Assembly: GCF_902779965.1 (NCBI RefSeq)
Contig: NZ_CACZDK010000026.1
Coordinates: 1-64,000 of the forward strand
Direction of reading: 5' to 3'
Length of the DNA: 64,000 bases
Source: Fibrobacter succinogenes
GTDB taxonomy: Bacteria; Fibrobacterota; Fibrobacteria; Fibrobacterales; Fibrobacteraceae
Shown: one piece after another, positions 43,454-52,986 of the stretch
How positions within the stretch are numbered: the first letter of the stretch is position 1
Layout of the letters: every line of letters starts with the position of its first letter
Notes under the pieces: generated by a model
What the model saw: the letters and a program-made list of their open reading frames with translations, nothing else
Told to the model about the DNA's origin: nothing
Database searches by the model: none
Position numbers and translations under genes: made by a program

Positions 43454-45340
43454 ATGTACAAGTCCCTCGAACAGGCCCTGCTGGATTTAGAAAAGGCGGG
43501 AATGCTCAAACGTGTTCACGCCGAGGTCGATCCGCATTTAGAAATGGCCGAAATCGCGAGGGAAAATTTTAGACAAGGCGGGCCGGCGCTGCTTTTTGAA
43601 CATGTCAAAGGGAGCAAGTTCCGCGCAGCCTGTAACATTTTCGGAAGCGACGAACGATTCAATTTTTTGTTCCGTGACGGATTCGAGCAGACAAAAGCGG
43701 CTGTAAATTTCAAGGCAAATCCGGTCGAATTTTTTAAAAACGCGTTAAAATCGCCGAAAACGCTTTTCAAGGCCGCTCGCGCAGGGCTAGCATCGCTTCC
43801 AATGCGTTCGGGAAGCATCAAGGATTTTGAAGAATGCAGCTTGCAGGACTTGCCGCAGTTGGTCAGCTGGCCGCTAGACGGCGGAGCGTTCATCACGCTC
43901 CCGCAAGTCGCCACACGCCCAAGCGAAAGCGCAAGCATCATGCAAACGAACGTGGGCATGTACCGCATTCAAATTTCCGGGAACGAATACATTCCAAACG
44001 AAGAATGCGGACTGCATTACCAAATCAAGCGCGACATCGCCCGCCATCACCAAAAAGCCATTGAAGAAGGCCGACCGCTCAAGGTGAGCATTTTTATTGG
44101 CGGGCCTCCATCGCACACTTTTGCAGCCGTGATGCCCATGCCCGAAAACCTTTCGGAACTTTTGTTCGCAGGAATGCTCGGTAATCGCCGTTTCCGTTAC
44201 TTTGAATACAATGGTTACCTTGTCTCTAGCGATGCTGATTTTTGTATTTTAGGAGAACTCGAACCCGGTTTAAAACCCGAAGGCCCCTTTGGAGACCACA
44301 TCGGCTATTACTCCGGCAAACACGATTTTCCCTGCATGAGAGTCCAAAAAGTGCTCTGTAAAAAGAATGCCATTTTTCCGTTCACGGTTGTCGGGCGCCC
44401 GCCTCAAGAAGACACGCTGTTTGGGAAATTCATTCATAAAATCACGAAGCCAATGGTTCCCGCTTCGCTCCCGGGTGTTTACGGGCTCCATGCGGTCGAT
44501 GATGCAGGCGTCCACCCGCTCTGCCTAGCGCTTGGTTCGGAAGCATTCCGCCCCTACGCAGGCCCAGAAGAACGCGAGCCGATGGAACTTTTAAAGACGG
44601 CTAATGCGTTGCTCGGATTCAACCAGGCAAGCCTCACCAAGTACCTGCTAATAGCAGCAAAAGAGGACGTTGAAGGGAATGCCGTTAATAAAGCAGCTAA
44701 TAAAGCAGCAAATAATGCCGCAGGCCTCGATGTAAACAACGTACCCGCATTTTTTACGCACATTCTCGAACGCATCCATTTCGACCGCGATTTGCATTTC
44801 CAGACTGCAACAACCATTGACACGCTCGATTACACCGGCACAAGCCTCAACCACGGTTCCAAAGTCGTGATGGCCGCGGCAGGCTTGAAGTGCCGCGAAC
44901 TCCGCAACAATCCAGAAGATTTAAAATCGCTCGAACTTCCACAGGAATTCTCAAAGGCAACAATCGTGATGCCAGGCGTTATCTTACTCGAAAGTTCCGC
45001 GACTTTCGACGCAAGCAGCAAAGCAGAACATTTCGCAAACCTCAAGGCGGCCCTCGCCCGCTGGGAATTCCGCGAAAACTACCCTTGGATTTCCATCATC
45101 GACGAAGGTGCGTTAAACGCAGACAACATATTGAGCGATTTTCTGTGGCTTACATTCACGCGTTCCGATCCGGCACAAGACATTTACGGATTAGACGAAT
45201 CCATTTGCGACAAGCACTGGAAATGCAAAGCCCCATTGATTATTGATGCACGAGTCAAACCGCAGCATCAAAAACAATTGACTGTACCAGCCGAAATTAA
45301 AGCAAGAGCCAAACAAATTCTTAAAGATATTGGAGACTAA
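43454..45340 (+). CDS. UbiD-family decarboxylase
   Basis: A 628-residue prenylated-FMN-dependent decarboxylase. The active-site block is EPGLKPEGPFGDHIGYYSG, and SIFIGGPPSHTFAAVMPMPE and FTVVGRPPQEDTLFGKF belong to the fold. In many anaerobes long UbiD proteins of this type act in menaquinone synthesis, but other aryl or polyprenyl substrates are possible. A short repeat insert (NAVNKAANKAANNAA, around residue 415) is encoded by near-perfect 12-base repeats. It needs a UbiX partner, which is not in the window. It overlaps closely with its neighbours on both sides (operon). Confidence 0.88.
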   Translation: MYKSLEQALLDLEKAGMLKRVHAEVDPHLEMAEIARENFRQGGPALLFEHVKGSKFRAACNIFGSDERFNFLFRDGFEQTKAAVNFKANPVEFFKNALKSPKTLFKAARAGLASLPMRSGSIKDFEECSLQDLPQLVSWPLDGGAFITLPQVATRPSESASIMQTNVGMYRIQISGNEYIPNEECGLHYQIKRDIARHHQKAIEEGRPLKVSIFIGGPPSHTFAAVMPMPENLSELLFAGMLGNRRFRYFEYNGYLVSSDADFCILGELEPGLKPEGPFGDHIGYYSGKHDFPCMRVQKVLCKKNAIFPFTVVGRPPQEDTLFGKFIHKITKPMVPASLPGVYGLHAVDDAGVHPLCLALGSEAFRPYAGPEEREPMELLKTANALLGFNQASLTKYLLIAAKEDVEGNAVNKAANKAANNAAGLDVNNVPAFFTHILERIHFDRDLHFQTATTIDTLDYTGTSLNHGSKVVMAAAGLKCRELRNNPEDLKSLELPQEFSKATIVMPGVILLESSATFDASSKAEHFANLKAALARWEFRENYPWISIIDEGALNADNILSDFLWLTFTRSDPAQDIYGLDESICDKHWKCKAPLIIDARVKPQHQKQLTVPAEIKARAKQILKDIGD

Positions 45341-45342
45341 TA

Positions 45343-47034
45343 ATGCGCCAAGAACATTTACGTTGTTTTTCACCTTTACAATTAATCATTCTTGTTGCAT
45401 TATGTTTTTTTGTGGCAGCCACTTATACGCACGCCTACGGAGGCGAATGCGGTACAATGCACGCTTTGGAGTTCATCAAAAATCAAAAGCAATTAAAAGA
45501 CAAAGGCCAAGCAAGCGTCAAACACGAGCCCCAATACGAGGAGTCCAAAGAAAAATGCAAAGTCGAAGATTTTTACGACTCCGTCTACACTATTGAAACA
45601 CTGCACTTTCAAGTGATGTATGTATTAACAGGGCCCCACGCCACCACAAAGCCATTCGCAGATAGCACCGCCGCCATTTTAGAAAGCGCATGGAACTTTT
45701 ACATCAACCAACATAAAATGCACCAGCCCAAAGGCAAAAGCATTAGTTATCATTTCCAGCAAGCTGTCAAGCAAGGTTTGTACCCGGTTGAAATCGTCGA
45801 CATCAATCAAATTAGAGCCGCGGACACCTTATTCGGAGACTCAGGATGCGACAAAAACTTCGCCATCACCATGCCATTTGGCAACACCTCGGAAATTTTC
45901 ATGGAAAACGATTTCTACTGGACATGTTCACGCTATAACTATAACGACACCATCTTCGTTCATGGCAACACCTGCACTTATCCCAAAACAAAAAATCCGT
46001 TATTCAATCTTTCATACAATTTCAGTTATACAGATGAATGGGCAAAAGGACTTCGTGTAACAATTTTCCACGAATTCTACCATGCTATACAACTCACCTA
46101 TCTCGACTTAAATGTAAATTTCTCATTTTGGTTCGAAGCCTCCGCCACAGGATTTGAAGAAATAACCAATCCAAAAATTGACGATTATATTCGTTACATA
46201 CCTGAATTACTCGACAGCATGGGTGTTCCGCTGTCAGAAGATACAAGTAACTATGGAGCATCAACGCTATTCCTTTATCTATACCTGCATGTTTCTAAAG
46301 ATTTGGACAGACTTATTTGGGAAAGTTATTACGCAAATCCAACAAAAAATTTCGAATACCAACTTGAATCGGCACTAAAAACATTCAAGTATGACGCCGA
46401 CAGCATTTTCCACGATTACACAGTCCGGCTTTCATTCTCGGGCTCCCGCACCGCAGCCATCGACAAGAAAAATTGGATTAATGAAGATCAGCCAAGATGG
46501 CGCGATGCCAATTTCTACTATCAAGATTCCATCAAACCGAATCTCGAAAGCCTTGTGTTCGAATTTTATGGTATTCCGAAAAATTACTCCGTTCCATACT
46601 CTGTTGATTTTGCAAACTTTATCGGTAAAGCATCCGTTGTTGTGTATAACGACGGCAAAGCTTCCATTTACAAAATCTCAAGCAATAAAACGCTCGATAG
46701 CCTTACAGCAACTTTGGCAACCAGCGATTCCTCGACATGGATTTTCAGTCGCTTGGGCAAATCCGAAAACATCCCGATTTCAAACAGCAATTCCGCTCCG
46801 CACGCATTCCCAGTTCCATGGAGAAATGGTCCTCTCTGCTTCGCGCCGCTTCCTAAGGACAAAAAGTTTATCGAGCTCCGCACCAGGCGTGGCGATTTAA
46901 TCTCGCAAGAAAAATACGAAGGAACTTCTTTCTGCTTGCAAGAAGATCAAGTCAAATCGATGATGGCTCCGGGAATCTATCGCTTCCGTGTCGTCAACAA
47001 AGGCAAGACAACTAGTTTTATAGTGATTTATTAG
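45343..47034 (+). CDS. Secreted zinc-metalloprotease-like protein
   Basis: A 563-residue exported protein (hydrophobic LIILVALCFFVAATYTHA). VTIFHEFYHAIQ carries an HExxH motif, and WFEASATGFEE 25 residues later supplies the third ligand typical of gluzincins. The layout recalls MXAN_6640-like peptidases. The C-terminus (GIYRFRVVNKGKTTSFIVIY) looks like the last strands of a type IX secretion sorting domain, which is plausible in Fibrobacter but unproven here. The ribosome-binding site GGAG overlaps the end of the UbiD gene. Confidence 0.7.
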   Translation: MRQEHLRCFSPLQLIILVALCFFVAATYTHAYGGECGTMHALEFIKNQKQLKDKGQASVKHEPQYEESKEKCKVEDFYDSVYTIETLHFQVMYVLTGPHATTKPFADSTAAILESAWNFYINQHKMHQPKGKSISYHFQQAVKQGLYPVEIVDINQIRAADTLFGDSGCDKNFAITMPFGNTSEIFMENDFYWTCSRYNYNDTIFVHGNTCTYPKTKNPLFNLSYNFSYTDEWAKGLRVTIFHEFYHAIQLTYLDLNVNFSFWFEASATGFEEITNPKIDDYIRYIPELLDSMGVPLSEDTSNYGASTLFLYLYLHVSKDLDRLIWESYYANPTKNFEYQLESALKTFKYDADSIFHDYTVRLSFSGSRTAAIDKKNWINEDQPRWRDANFYYQDSIKPNLESLVFEFYGIPKNYSVPYSVDFANFIGKASVVVYNDGKASIYKISSNKTLDSLTATLATSDSSTWIFSRLGKSENIPISNSNSAPHAFPVPWRNGPLCFAPLPKDKKFIELRTRRGDLISQEKYEGTSFCLQEDQVKSMMAPGIYRFRVVNKGKTTSFIVIY

Positions 47035-47130
47035 TAGGAAGTAGACAGTAGGAAGTTAGAAGTGGTTAGTGATTAGGGATCGTCATCCTCGAAGCGAAGC
47101 GTAGGGGATCCATAATTTCTAGTCTTACAA
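47035..47130. repeat. Short repeat tract between convergent genes
   Basis: GTAGGAAGT words, GTGGTTAGTGATTAGGG (the reverse of the AACCACT tract) and a degenerate CGTCATCC...GGATCC unit. No gene or clear terminator is seen. Confidence 0.5.
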
Positions 47131-48744
47131 CTACGACGTAAAACATTCCCCGATCCACGGGAACAAGTTATTCTTTTGTTCTAACGTTTTAAGCAATTGC
47201 AAATTCGGCTTTGCCTTGACAGCCTCGGCATAAAGCGCACAGACATTTTCATAATGTCCGTTCAAACGGTTACGCGCGTAATCCGCAGCCGAATTATTAT
47301 GAATCATGAACGCCCAGTCAGATGCTTGGAATAACACGAGTTCGCGCGCCATCTGCGCTAAGAATCGTTTCACGGTTGCAACCTTTGAACCGCGCACTGC
47401 CCCATGAATACGCTTTTTCAAATCGTTCATCATCGCGCGCATTCTAAAGAACAGCGGGTATTCAAAAGTCACGGCATCGTTCATCCAAACTTCGCCAAAA
47501 CCGCCCTCGCCCCACGACGAGAAAATCGGCGCATGAACATCAGGATCTGCGACTTTACCCGCAACATTCAACGACGGCACAGAATCTTCGAGCGAAGCCA
47601 TCTCGACAACATTCGAGCTTGCCGCCCGTTCAAACATCTTTTCGATGAACAGCGGACCTTCAAACCACCAGTGTCCAAAAAGTTCCGCATCGTACGGGCA
47701 AAGTATCGAGACCTTGTTGCCATCCATATTCGGGAGCAAATTCGAAACAGTCTCTTCGCGGTTCGCAACAAACAAACGCGCATGGTCTTCGACCAACCGC
47801 AGTGCATTCCACGGGCGATAAATCTTCTTGTCTTCGCTTCCCGTGATGCGGTAATACTTGAGTCCCGTCTCGATGTGCGTTCCTGCCGCCAAGAAATAAT
47901 CGCCTAAATACTCATCTTCGCGTTCGTGCGCAATGTCCTTGAAGAACTCGCGATACTCTGGATGCCCCGGGTACCCAGTCTTGCGGCTCCAGACTTCCAT
48001 GGAACTGCTCTGTTCACGTCCAAAGCAATAAAGCCCTGCGGGCGTCTTAATCGGCGCAAAAACGCCATACTTCGGCGCCGGTTTTGCAAGCAGTACGCCA
48101 TGCGTTTCCAAGAAGAAATACTTGAATCCGTATTCTGCAAGGATGGCGTCCAGGCCTTCAAAATAGCCACATTCCGGCAGCCACAAGCCACGCGGCTTTT
48201 TGCCAAAAGCCTCTTCGAAAGCGCGAACTGTAATTTCTAATTGGAGCCGAATCGCTTCGACATCGTTCTGGTACGCAGGCAAAAATGGATGCGTCCCAAC
48301 GCAAGTGAGCAGGTTGATTTTTCCAATCTGCACCAAGCGTTTAAGCGCAGGAACAATTTCGCAATTGCAATCCCGCTCCCACGTATTGATTAAAGCAATT
48401 TGACGGCGGTAGTAAAAATTCACCACCTCCATCTTTTCGGAATCATTCTGCAATCGGACCTTCTCACGCTCCAACAACTCAAGTTGTTTATGCAAATGAC
48501 GCGAGAATTTGTCCAAAAGCGAACAATCCGTAAGCATCGCCAAAAGTGCTGACGATACACTAAAATTCAAAGTGCCCGGCACGCCCTTTTCTTCCAGGCG
48601 GTTAAGCATCTGGATAATCGGCAAGTACGTCTCTGCCATAGCCTCAAAAAACCAGTTCTCTTCCAAGAACCGGTCGTAAGAGGGTTCACGCACAAAAGGC
48701 AAATGTGCGTGAAGCAAAAGATGAACTTTACCGGGCTTCGCCAT
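47131..48744 (-). CDS. GH57 1,4-alpha-glucan branching enzyme
   Basis: A 537-residue GH57 enzyme. The catalytic glutamate is in GLWLPECGYFEG, the acid aspartate in CPYDAELFGHWWFEGP, and the opening is LLLHAHLPFVREP. GH57 branching enzymes make alpha-1,6 branches in glycogen; the 500-550 residue length and C-terminal helical domain fit. The ATG overlaps the stop of the upstream DUF4912 gene. Fibrobacter stores glycogen, so this is a likely role. Confidence 0.9.
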   Translation of the reverse strand: MAKPGKVHLLLHAHLPFVREPSYDRFLEENWFFEAMAETYLPIIQMLNRLEEKGVPGTLNFSVSSALLAMLTDCSLLDKFSRHLHKQLELLEREKVRLQNDSEKMEVVNFYYRRQIALINTWERDCNCEIVPALKRLVQIGKINLLTCVGTHPFLPAYQNDVEAIRLQLEITVRAFEEAFGKKPRGLWLPECGYFEGLDAILAEYGFKYFFLETHGVLLAKPAPKYGVFAPIKTPAGLYCFGREQSSSMEVWSRKTGYPGHPEYREFFKDIAHEREDEYLGDYFLAAGTHIETGLKYYRITGSEDKKIYRPWNALRLVEDHARLFVANREETVSNLLPNMDGNKVSILCPYDAELFGHWWFEGPLFIEKMFERAASSNVVEMASLEDSVPSLNVAGKVADPDVHAPIFSSWGEGGFGEVWMNDAVTFEYPLFFRMRAMMNDLKKRIHGAVRGSKVATVKRFLAQMARELVLFQASDWAFMIHNNSAADYARNRLNGHYENVCALYAEAVKAKPNLQLLKTLEQKNNLFPWIGECFTS

Positions 48745-50024
48745 TATTCCGTGCGTTTCACGACAATCGGAACGATTGTAGTCGGGAAATCGCCATCCTT
48801 GTCAGTTGCAAAGACAGGAATGATCTTTGTGACATCCGGGAGGTCTTCTTCAAAGCTGAAAGTGCCATCCGGATTCAGCGGGAACGGTTCGCCGCGCACT
48901 TGCAAATGAGCGTCCGGACGCGTGCCACCGTAAACAATCAAGCGAGTCTTCACCCACAAGAAGAAGTCCTTGCCGTAATTCACTGTATCCTTCGGGAGTT
49001 CAAGCTTGTTGCTCTTGAGAGCTGCACTGGAAAGTGCGCCCGAGAACATGGAGCCCGAGGAACTCGAAAGCGATTCAAGCCAGTTCTTTGCAGACATCGA
49101 GGAAAGTCCAGAACTGCCGAAGCCGCCAATAGCAGCACCGCCAAGCGAAGCACGAACAAATATGTTATCCGTATTCACTTCGGAACCTTCGAGCGTAAAC
49201 GTCTGCATTGGACCAGCTTCAACGAGCGGTTCGAACTTGCCAGCAGAAACAACGCCAATTGCAGCCGAACAATTTTGCGTTACCTTGTTTTCGACATACC
49301 AGCTACGTGCATCTGCCGGAACTTCGATATCGTGGAACTTGAGTTTCTTTTTACGCTTAACCGTGAGGTCGTTCGAAATGTCAAACAAGCGCAAAACAAG
49401 CTTGCCCTTGCCTTTCTTTGCGGCATTGATTCTCTTTTCAGAAACGTCCCAGAAGGCTTGCATCCAGTTCGGATCCTTTTGCATGAGCACGAGGTATTCG
49501 GCATCAAAAGATTGCGGAAGAGCTTCCGGAGCGGCGGCCTTGGCGGCCTTCTTTGCAGCCGGAGTTTCTACAACTTCAACATCGACCTTCTTAGCCTTCG
49601 TTACGGCCTTCACCACTTTCTTCACAGCTTTCACATAGGTTGCTGAGCTTGCCGAAGCAGCGGTCTTTTCAGAAACCTTCGCAGCAGTTTTCGAAACTTT
49701 TGCAGTCTTGGTCGAAGCTTCGGCTTTGTCAGCAGCCTTAGCGGTCTTCACGGTCTTCTTTGCAGGAGCAGCCTTTGCTGCAACCTTTTCAGCCACAGCA
49801 GTAGGCTTCTTTGCCACCTTAGCAATAACCTTCTGTTCGGCGGCCTTTGTAGCCGTCTTCTTTTCTGCCTTTGCAGCAGGCTTCTTTGCGGCCTTATCTT
49901 CAGCACTTGCCGAAGCTTCTGCAACAGGCTTTGCAGTCTTCGCTGTTGCCTTCGTAGCCTTTTTGGCCGGAGCAGCCTTCGTTGCGGCCTTCTTTACAAT
50001 TTCATCATTCTTCTTAGTAGTCAT
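48744..50024 (-). CDS. DUF4912 protein with histone-H1-like Lys/Ala tail
   Basis: A 426-residue protein. Residues 1-160 are a low-complexity Lys/Ala/Thr tail (KKAATKAAPAKKATKATAK and similar) like bacterial H1-type proteins. The rest is a DUF4912 domain (YLVLMQKDPNWMQAFWDVS, LRLFDI, ASLGG) with a Gly/Ser loop (GGFGSSGLSSMSA). DUF4912 genes are often next to GH57 or glycogen genes, as here (one-base overlap). The tail may bind nucleic acid or a polyanion; that is an inference. Confidence 0.8.
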   Translation of the reverse strand: MTTKKNDEIVKKAATKAAPAKKATKATAKTAKPVAEASASAEDKAAKKPAAKAEKKTATKAAEQKVIAKVAKKPTAVAEKVAAKAAPAKKTVKTAKAADKAEASTKTAKVSKTAAKVSEKTAASASSATYVKAVKKVVKAVTKAKKVDVEVVETPAAKKAAKAAAPEALPQSFDAEYLVLMQKDPNWMQAFWDVSEKRINAAKKGKGKLVLRLFDISNDLTVKRKKKLKFHDIEVPADARSWYVENKVTQNCSAAIGVVSAGKFEPLVEAGPMQTFTLEGSEVNTDNIFVRASLGGAAIGGFGSSGLSSMSAKNWLESLSSSSGSMFSGALSSAALKSNKLELPKDTVNYGKDFFLWVKTRLIVYGGTRPDAHLQVRGEPFPLNPDGTFSFEEDLPDVTKIIPVFATDKDGDFPTTIVPIVVKRTE

Positions 50025-50047
50025 CTCGATCTCCTTCTAATTGAATC

Positions 50048-51289
50048 TTACTGACCACGGGTCTTGCCCCAATTTCCGACACCCACTAAACCCAAGCGAA
50101 TACCAATAAACGATTCACTCCAGTTGCGGTCGTCGTCCGTCAGGCGCACCCCACCTTGAATAGCGAGATCCAGCATAGTGCCCTTTCTCCCAAGCGGGAA
50201 ACCAGCACCAATGGATCCTCCAATTTCAGATACATCCTCTACATACCAGTTTTTGTACCAGAGACCAGCGCGATATGCAATGCGATCCCAGTAGGAATCA
50301 TAAAAGACATCGCTTCCATCACGCTGATATCCAATGGATATATTAAAATCATTTTGCGTTTTTGTCACCTGTGACATGTTCCAACTACCTGCAACATTCT
50401 CGATATCGCGGGTCCAAGCGCGCCAGGCAACATCGGCCATCACGTTATGACGTTTGTTCAAACGATAATTGACACCCGTAGCAAACATGGCCGGCACCTT
50501 GATAGAACGAGAATCACAAGTCGGAGCAAGCGTATCCAATTCGCTAAATCTGAAGTTGTATTCAAGATCATTCTTGAGCGTGTAAGGCGTCGAGAACGAG
50601 AAGTAATACGAAGCCATGCGACCACGGAACTGAGCCGCTATAGTAAAGTAAGCCGAACTCTTGATATCCCAATCGCCACTCACATGATCCGTAACATCGG
50701 AATTGCTCGTAGCCCAAACATCGGCACTGTCAATTTTGCTATTGTCCGGCCCAAGCGTAAGATTACGAGTAAAACTACCCATCACAAAATGCGCCGAGGC
50801 ACCGAGTGAGATTGCGCGGAAAAACGGAAGTCTAATAGCATAAGACGGAACCAGTTCATAAACGCTGCTCTGGTACTCTATTTCGGCATTCCAGTTTTCT
50901 TCTTCGTTATTGATGCTTTCGCGCATCGAAGTAGAATAATGCTGCCACAACGAAAAGCCGAGCGTACCAAAATCAGTCATCGGGAACGTCAAGTTCATCG
51001 AAGGAATTGCAATACTCGTCTTCGTAAAATGAGAATTCGAACGATCCGCCGTCGAAACATCGAGCAAGAAGTTCAAGTTAAACGAAACTTTAGAATCAAA
51101 AGCCTGACGAGCCGGGTTCACAACAGAAGTCCCTTCGGCATCGCCCGTCTTTGCATTACCCGCAAAGCCACGACCAGCCATCGCCGCAGAACCACCCGCA
51201 ATCTGTTCTTGACCAAGAGCATCAGCGCCAATCATCGACGCAAAGGAAAAACTGGAAACACAAAGCAATGCGCTAATAAACTTTTTCAT
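50048..51289 (-). CDS. Outer-membrane beta-barrel protein (FadL/PorV-like)
   Basis: A 413-residue exported protein (signal peptide KKFISALLCVSSFSFA). GGSAAMAGRGFAG...GTSVVNPA is the plug motif of the FadL/OmpP1-like class. Alternating hydrophobic strands run to the end (FIGIRLGLVGVGNWG). Members transport hydrophobic compounds or serve type IX secretion. It shares one base with the upstream lipoprotein gene. Confidence 0.8.
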   Translation of the reverse strand: MKKFISALLCVSSFSFASMIGADALGQEQIAGGSAAMAGRGFAGNAKTGDAEGTSVVNPARQAFDSKVSFNLNFLLDVSTADRSNSHFTKTSIAIPSMNLTFPMTDFGTLGFSLWQHYSTSMRESINNEEENWNAEIEYQSSVYELVPSYAIRLPFFRAISLGASAHFVMGSFTRNLTLGPDNSKIDSADVWATSNSDVTDHVSGDWDIKSSAYFTIAAQFRGRMASYYFSFSTPYTLKNDLEYNFRFSELDTLAPTCDSRSIKVPAMFATGVNYRLNKRHNVMADVAWRAWTRDIENVAGSWNMSQVTKTQNDFNISIGYQRDGSDVFYDSYWDRIAYRAGLWYKNWYVEDVSEIGGSIGAGFPLGRKGTMLDLAIQGGVRLTDDDRNWSESFIGIRLGLVGVGNWGKTRGQ

Positions 51290-52746
51290 TATTCCTCCCC
51301 ACGCTTAGAAGCAAGCCAGAGCTTAAGCGTAGCGGGTTTGCTCTTGATGGTACTAAAATCGTAACGAGCGTAATCCACATCAGACTTGATCACCTGGAGC
51401 GAATCTCCTTTTGCAACGATGATTGAATCCCCATTGGCCAATTTAATCGTATCCGCCTGATCCACAGAATGATCATAAAGACTCGTTTCCTTATCAAAGA
51501 TAAGGGAATGATTAAATCGAATTGCCATCTTGAACGTACGGCCATCGCTAGCCCTGTTGATGAAGTCGCGCATGCCATAAGTCACCTGCAAAGACAAGGA
51601 ATCGCCAGGATAGAACACCACATTCGGATGTCCAACCAATTCAATTTTTGACTTGTTCATCTTCGACGTAAAACTTTCCCAATACAGAACAGATGTATCA
51701 GCACTATCCAAATAGGTACCAGCCTGCATAAAAATCGGCAAACTTATTTCTTGGCTTCCCTTGGAATCGTCCCTAGAGAACGTTATAATAGCCATCACGA
51801 CGGCCTGACGCACATCGTTGCTGTCTCCCACGGTATAAGGGAATTCATCGCCATAAAAATCAGACAAAGCCTTCAATATCGGCTTAGACGGGAACTCAAC
51901 CAACAAGGAATCATAACCGCCACCATGCATTACAAGGCAATCAGAACAAGTCTCGTGACTCGAATAAATATTCACAGCACGCGTCGGTTGATAGCTTTTC
52001 GGATAATCTTTCTTACCCTGCGCAACCAAAACCAATTGCGGATATAACGTGGCAGAGCCAGCACCATAGAAACGATAAATACGCTTAGCATTCGGAGCTG
52101 ACAAACGCAATTGCAAACGACGATTGCCCTTGGTTTTGTGAAGTTCATCGACAAGCGCCTTCGGCATACCAAGCGTTAGGAGAAGAGTATCCTTCTTGTC
52201 TAAAGAAACAGAAATCATGGTATCCGCAGAACTCTTCGCGTTCCACGATTCAAGTTCATGAGACCAAGCGGAATCACTGGATGCATTACCCAAAGTATCA
52301 AATTCGCTCTTGCTCAATTTTTCCGAAAGAATCCAACTCACATTGAGTTGCAAGTCTTCTTTGATTGGGAAAAAGTTCGAGGGTACATAATAGTCATCAT
52401 AATACGAATCCAAAAGTACCAGACTCAGAGAAGATTTTGCAGAATCCGAAGACGTCAAGGTATCGAGATAAGCACTATCCAACGCAAAGTCAAGAACAGC
52501 ATCATAAGAAATGCTGTTTGCGGCACCAAACACACCACGTCTCCAAGCGCTTTTCGGAAGCGTATCACGATAAACTTCGGCAGACAAGGGATTCAAGTCA
52601 CTAACAGTCACCGTTTGGACCTTATAGCTGCTAGGCATCCCCTGATCAGAAAGCCAGTTAGACAAGCCTTCGTCATCCGTATCGAACAGGCAGGACGACA
52701 AAACGAACGCTAAAAGCGGGAATAGAATAAATTTTTTCTTGTTCAC
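51289..52746 (-). CDS. Lipoprotein, unknown function
   Basis: A 485-residue lipoprotein (lipobox LSSC at about residue 19). The middle is beta-rich with several DSL-type strands and a CSDC pair (SSHETCSDCLVMHGGGYDS). It is translated together with the outer-membrane barrel gene (TAATG junction), so the two probably work at the same membrane. I do not recognise the family. DUF4270-like proteins have similar length and lipobox but I cannot confirm a match. Confidence 0.7.
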   Translation of the reverse strand: MNKKKFILFPLLAFVLSSCLFDTDDEGLSNWLSDQGMPSSYKVQTVTVSDLNPLSAEVYRDTLPKSAWRRGVFGAANSISYDAVLDFALDSAYLDTLTSSDSAKSSLSLVLLDSYYDDYYVPSNFFPIKEDLQLNVSWILSEKLSKSEFDTLGNASSDSAWSHELESWNAKSSADTMISVSLDKKDTLLLTLGMPKALVDELHKTKGNRRLQLRLSAPNAKRIYRFYGAGSATLYPQLVLVAQGKKDYPKSYQPTRAVNIYSSHETCSDCLVMHGGGYDSLLVEFPSKPILKALSDFYGDEFPYTVGDSNDVRQAVVMAIITFSRDDSKGSQEISLPIFMQAGTYLDSADTSVLYWESFTSKMNKSKIELVGHPNVVFYPGDSLSLQVTYGMRDFINRASDGRTFKMAIRFNHSLIFDKETSLYDHSVDQADTIKLANGDSIIVAKGDSLQVIKSDVDYARYDFSTIKSKPATLKLWLASKRGEE

Positions 52747-52986
52747 TCAGAACTCCGAGTATTTACTTGTAACAAATTTCGCCCATAATATAGCAAAATC
52801 GCTGTAGGGAGATTAGACGAAAGAACGGACCTTCGGTCCTACAGACGAGAGATAGACGGTAGGAAGTAGGCAGTGGTTAGTAAGCAGGAAAGTCAAAAGA
52901 ATGTTCTAATTGCAATCCTAACCACCAACCACTAATCACTAACCACTAAATTGCTATATTTGCGGTCGAAAAACAAAGAGGAAATT
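52747..52986. promoter_or_regulatory. Intergenic region with AACCACT tract and TATATTTG box before thrC
   Basis: The stretch has a GGACC-TTC-GGTCC mini-hairpin (52838-52850), GTAGGAAGTAGGCAGTGG words, then an AACCACT/AATCACT tract (about 52917-52948) ending at TATATTTG (52955-52962). The thrC ATG lies 24 bases on, behind AAAGAGGAAATT. Confidence 0.5.
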
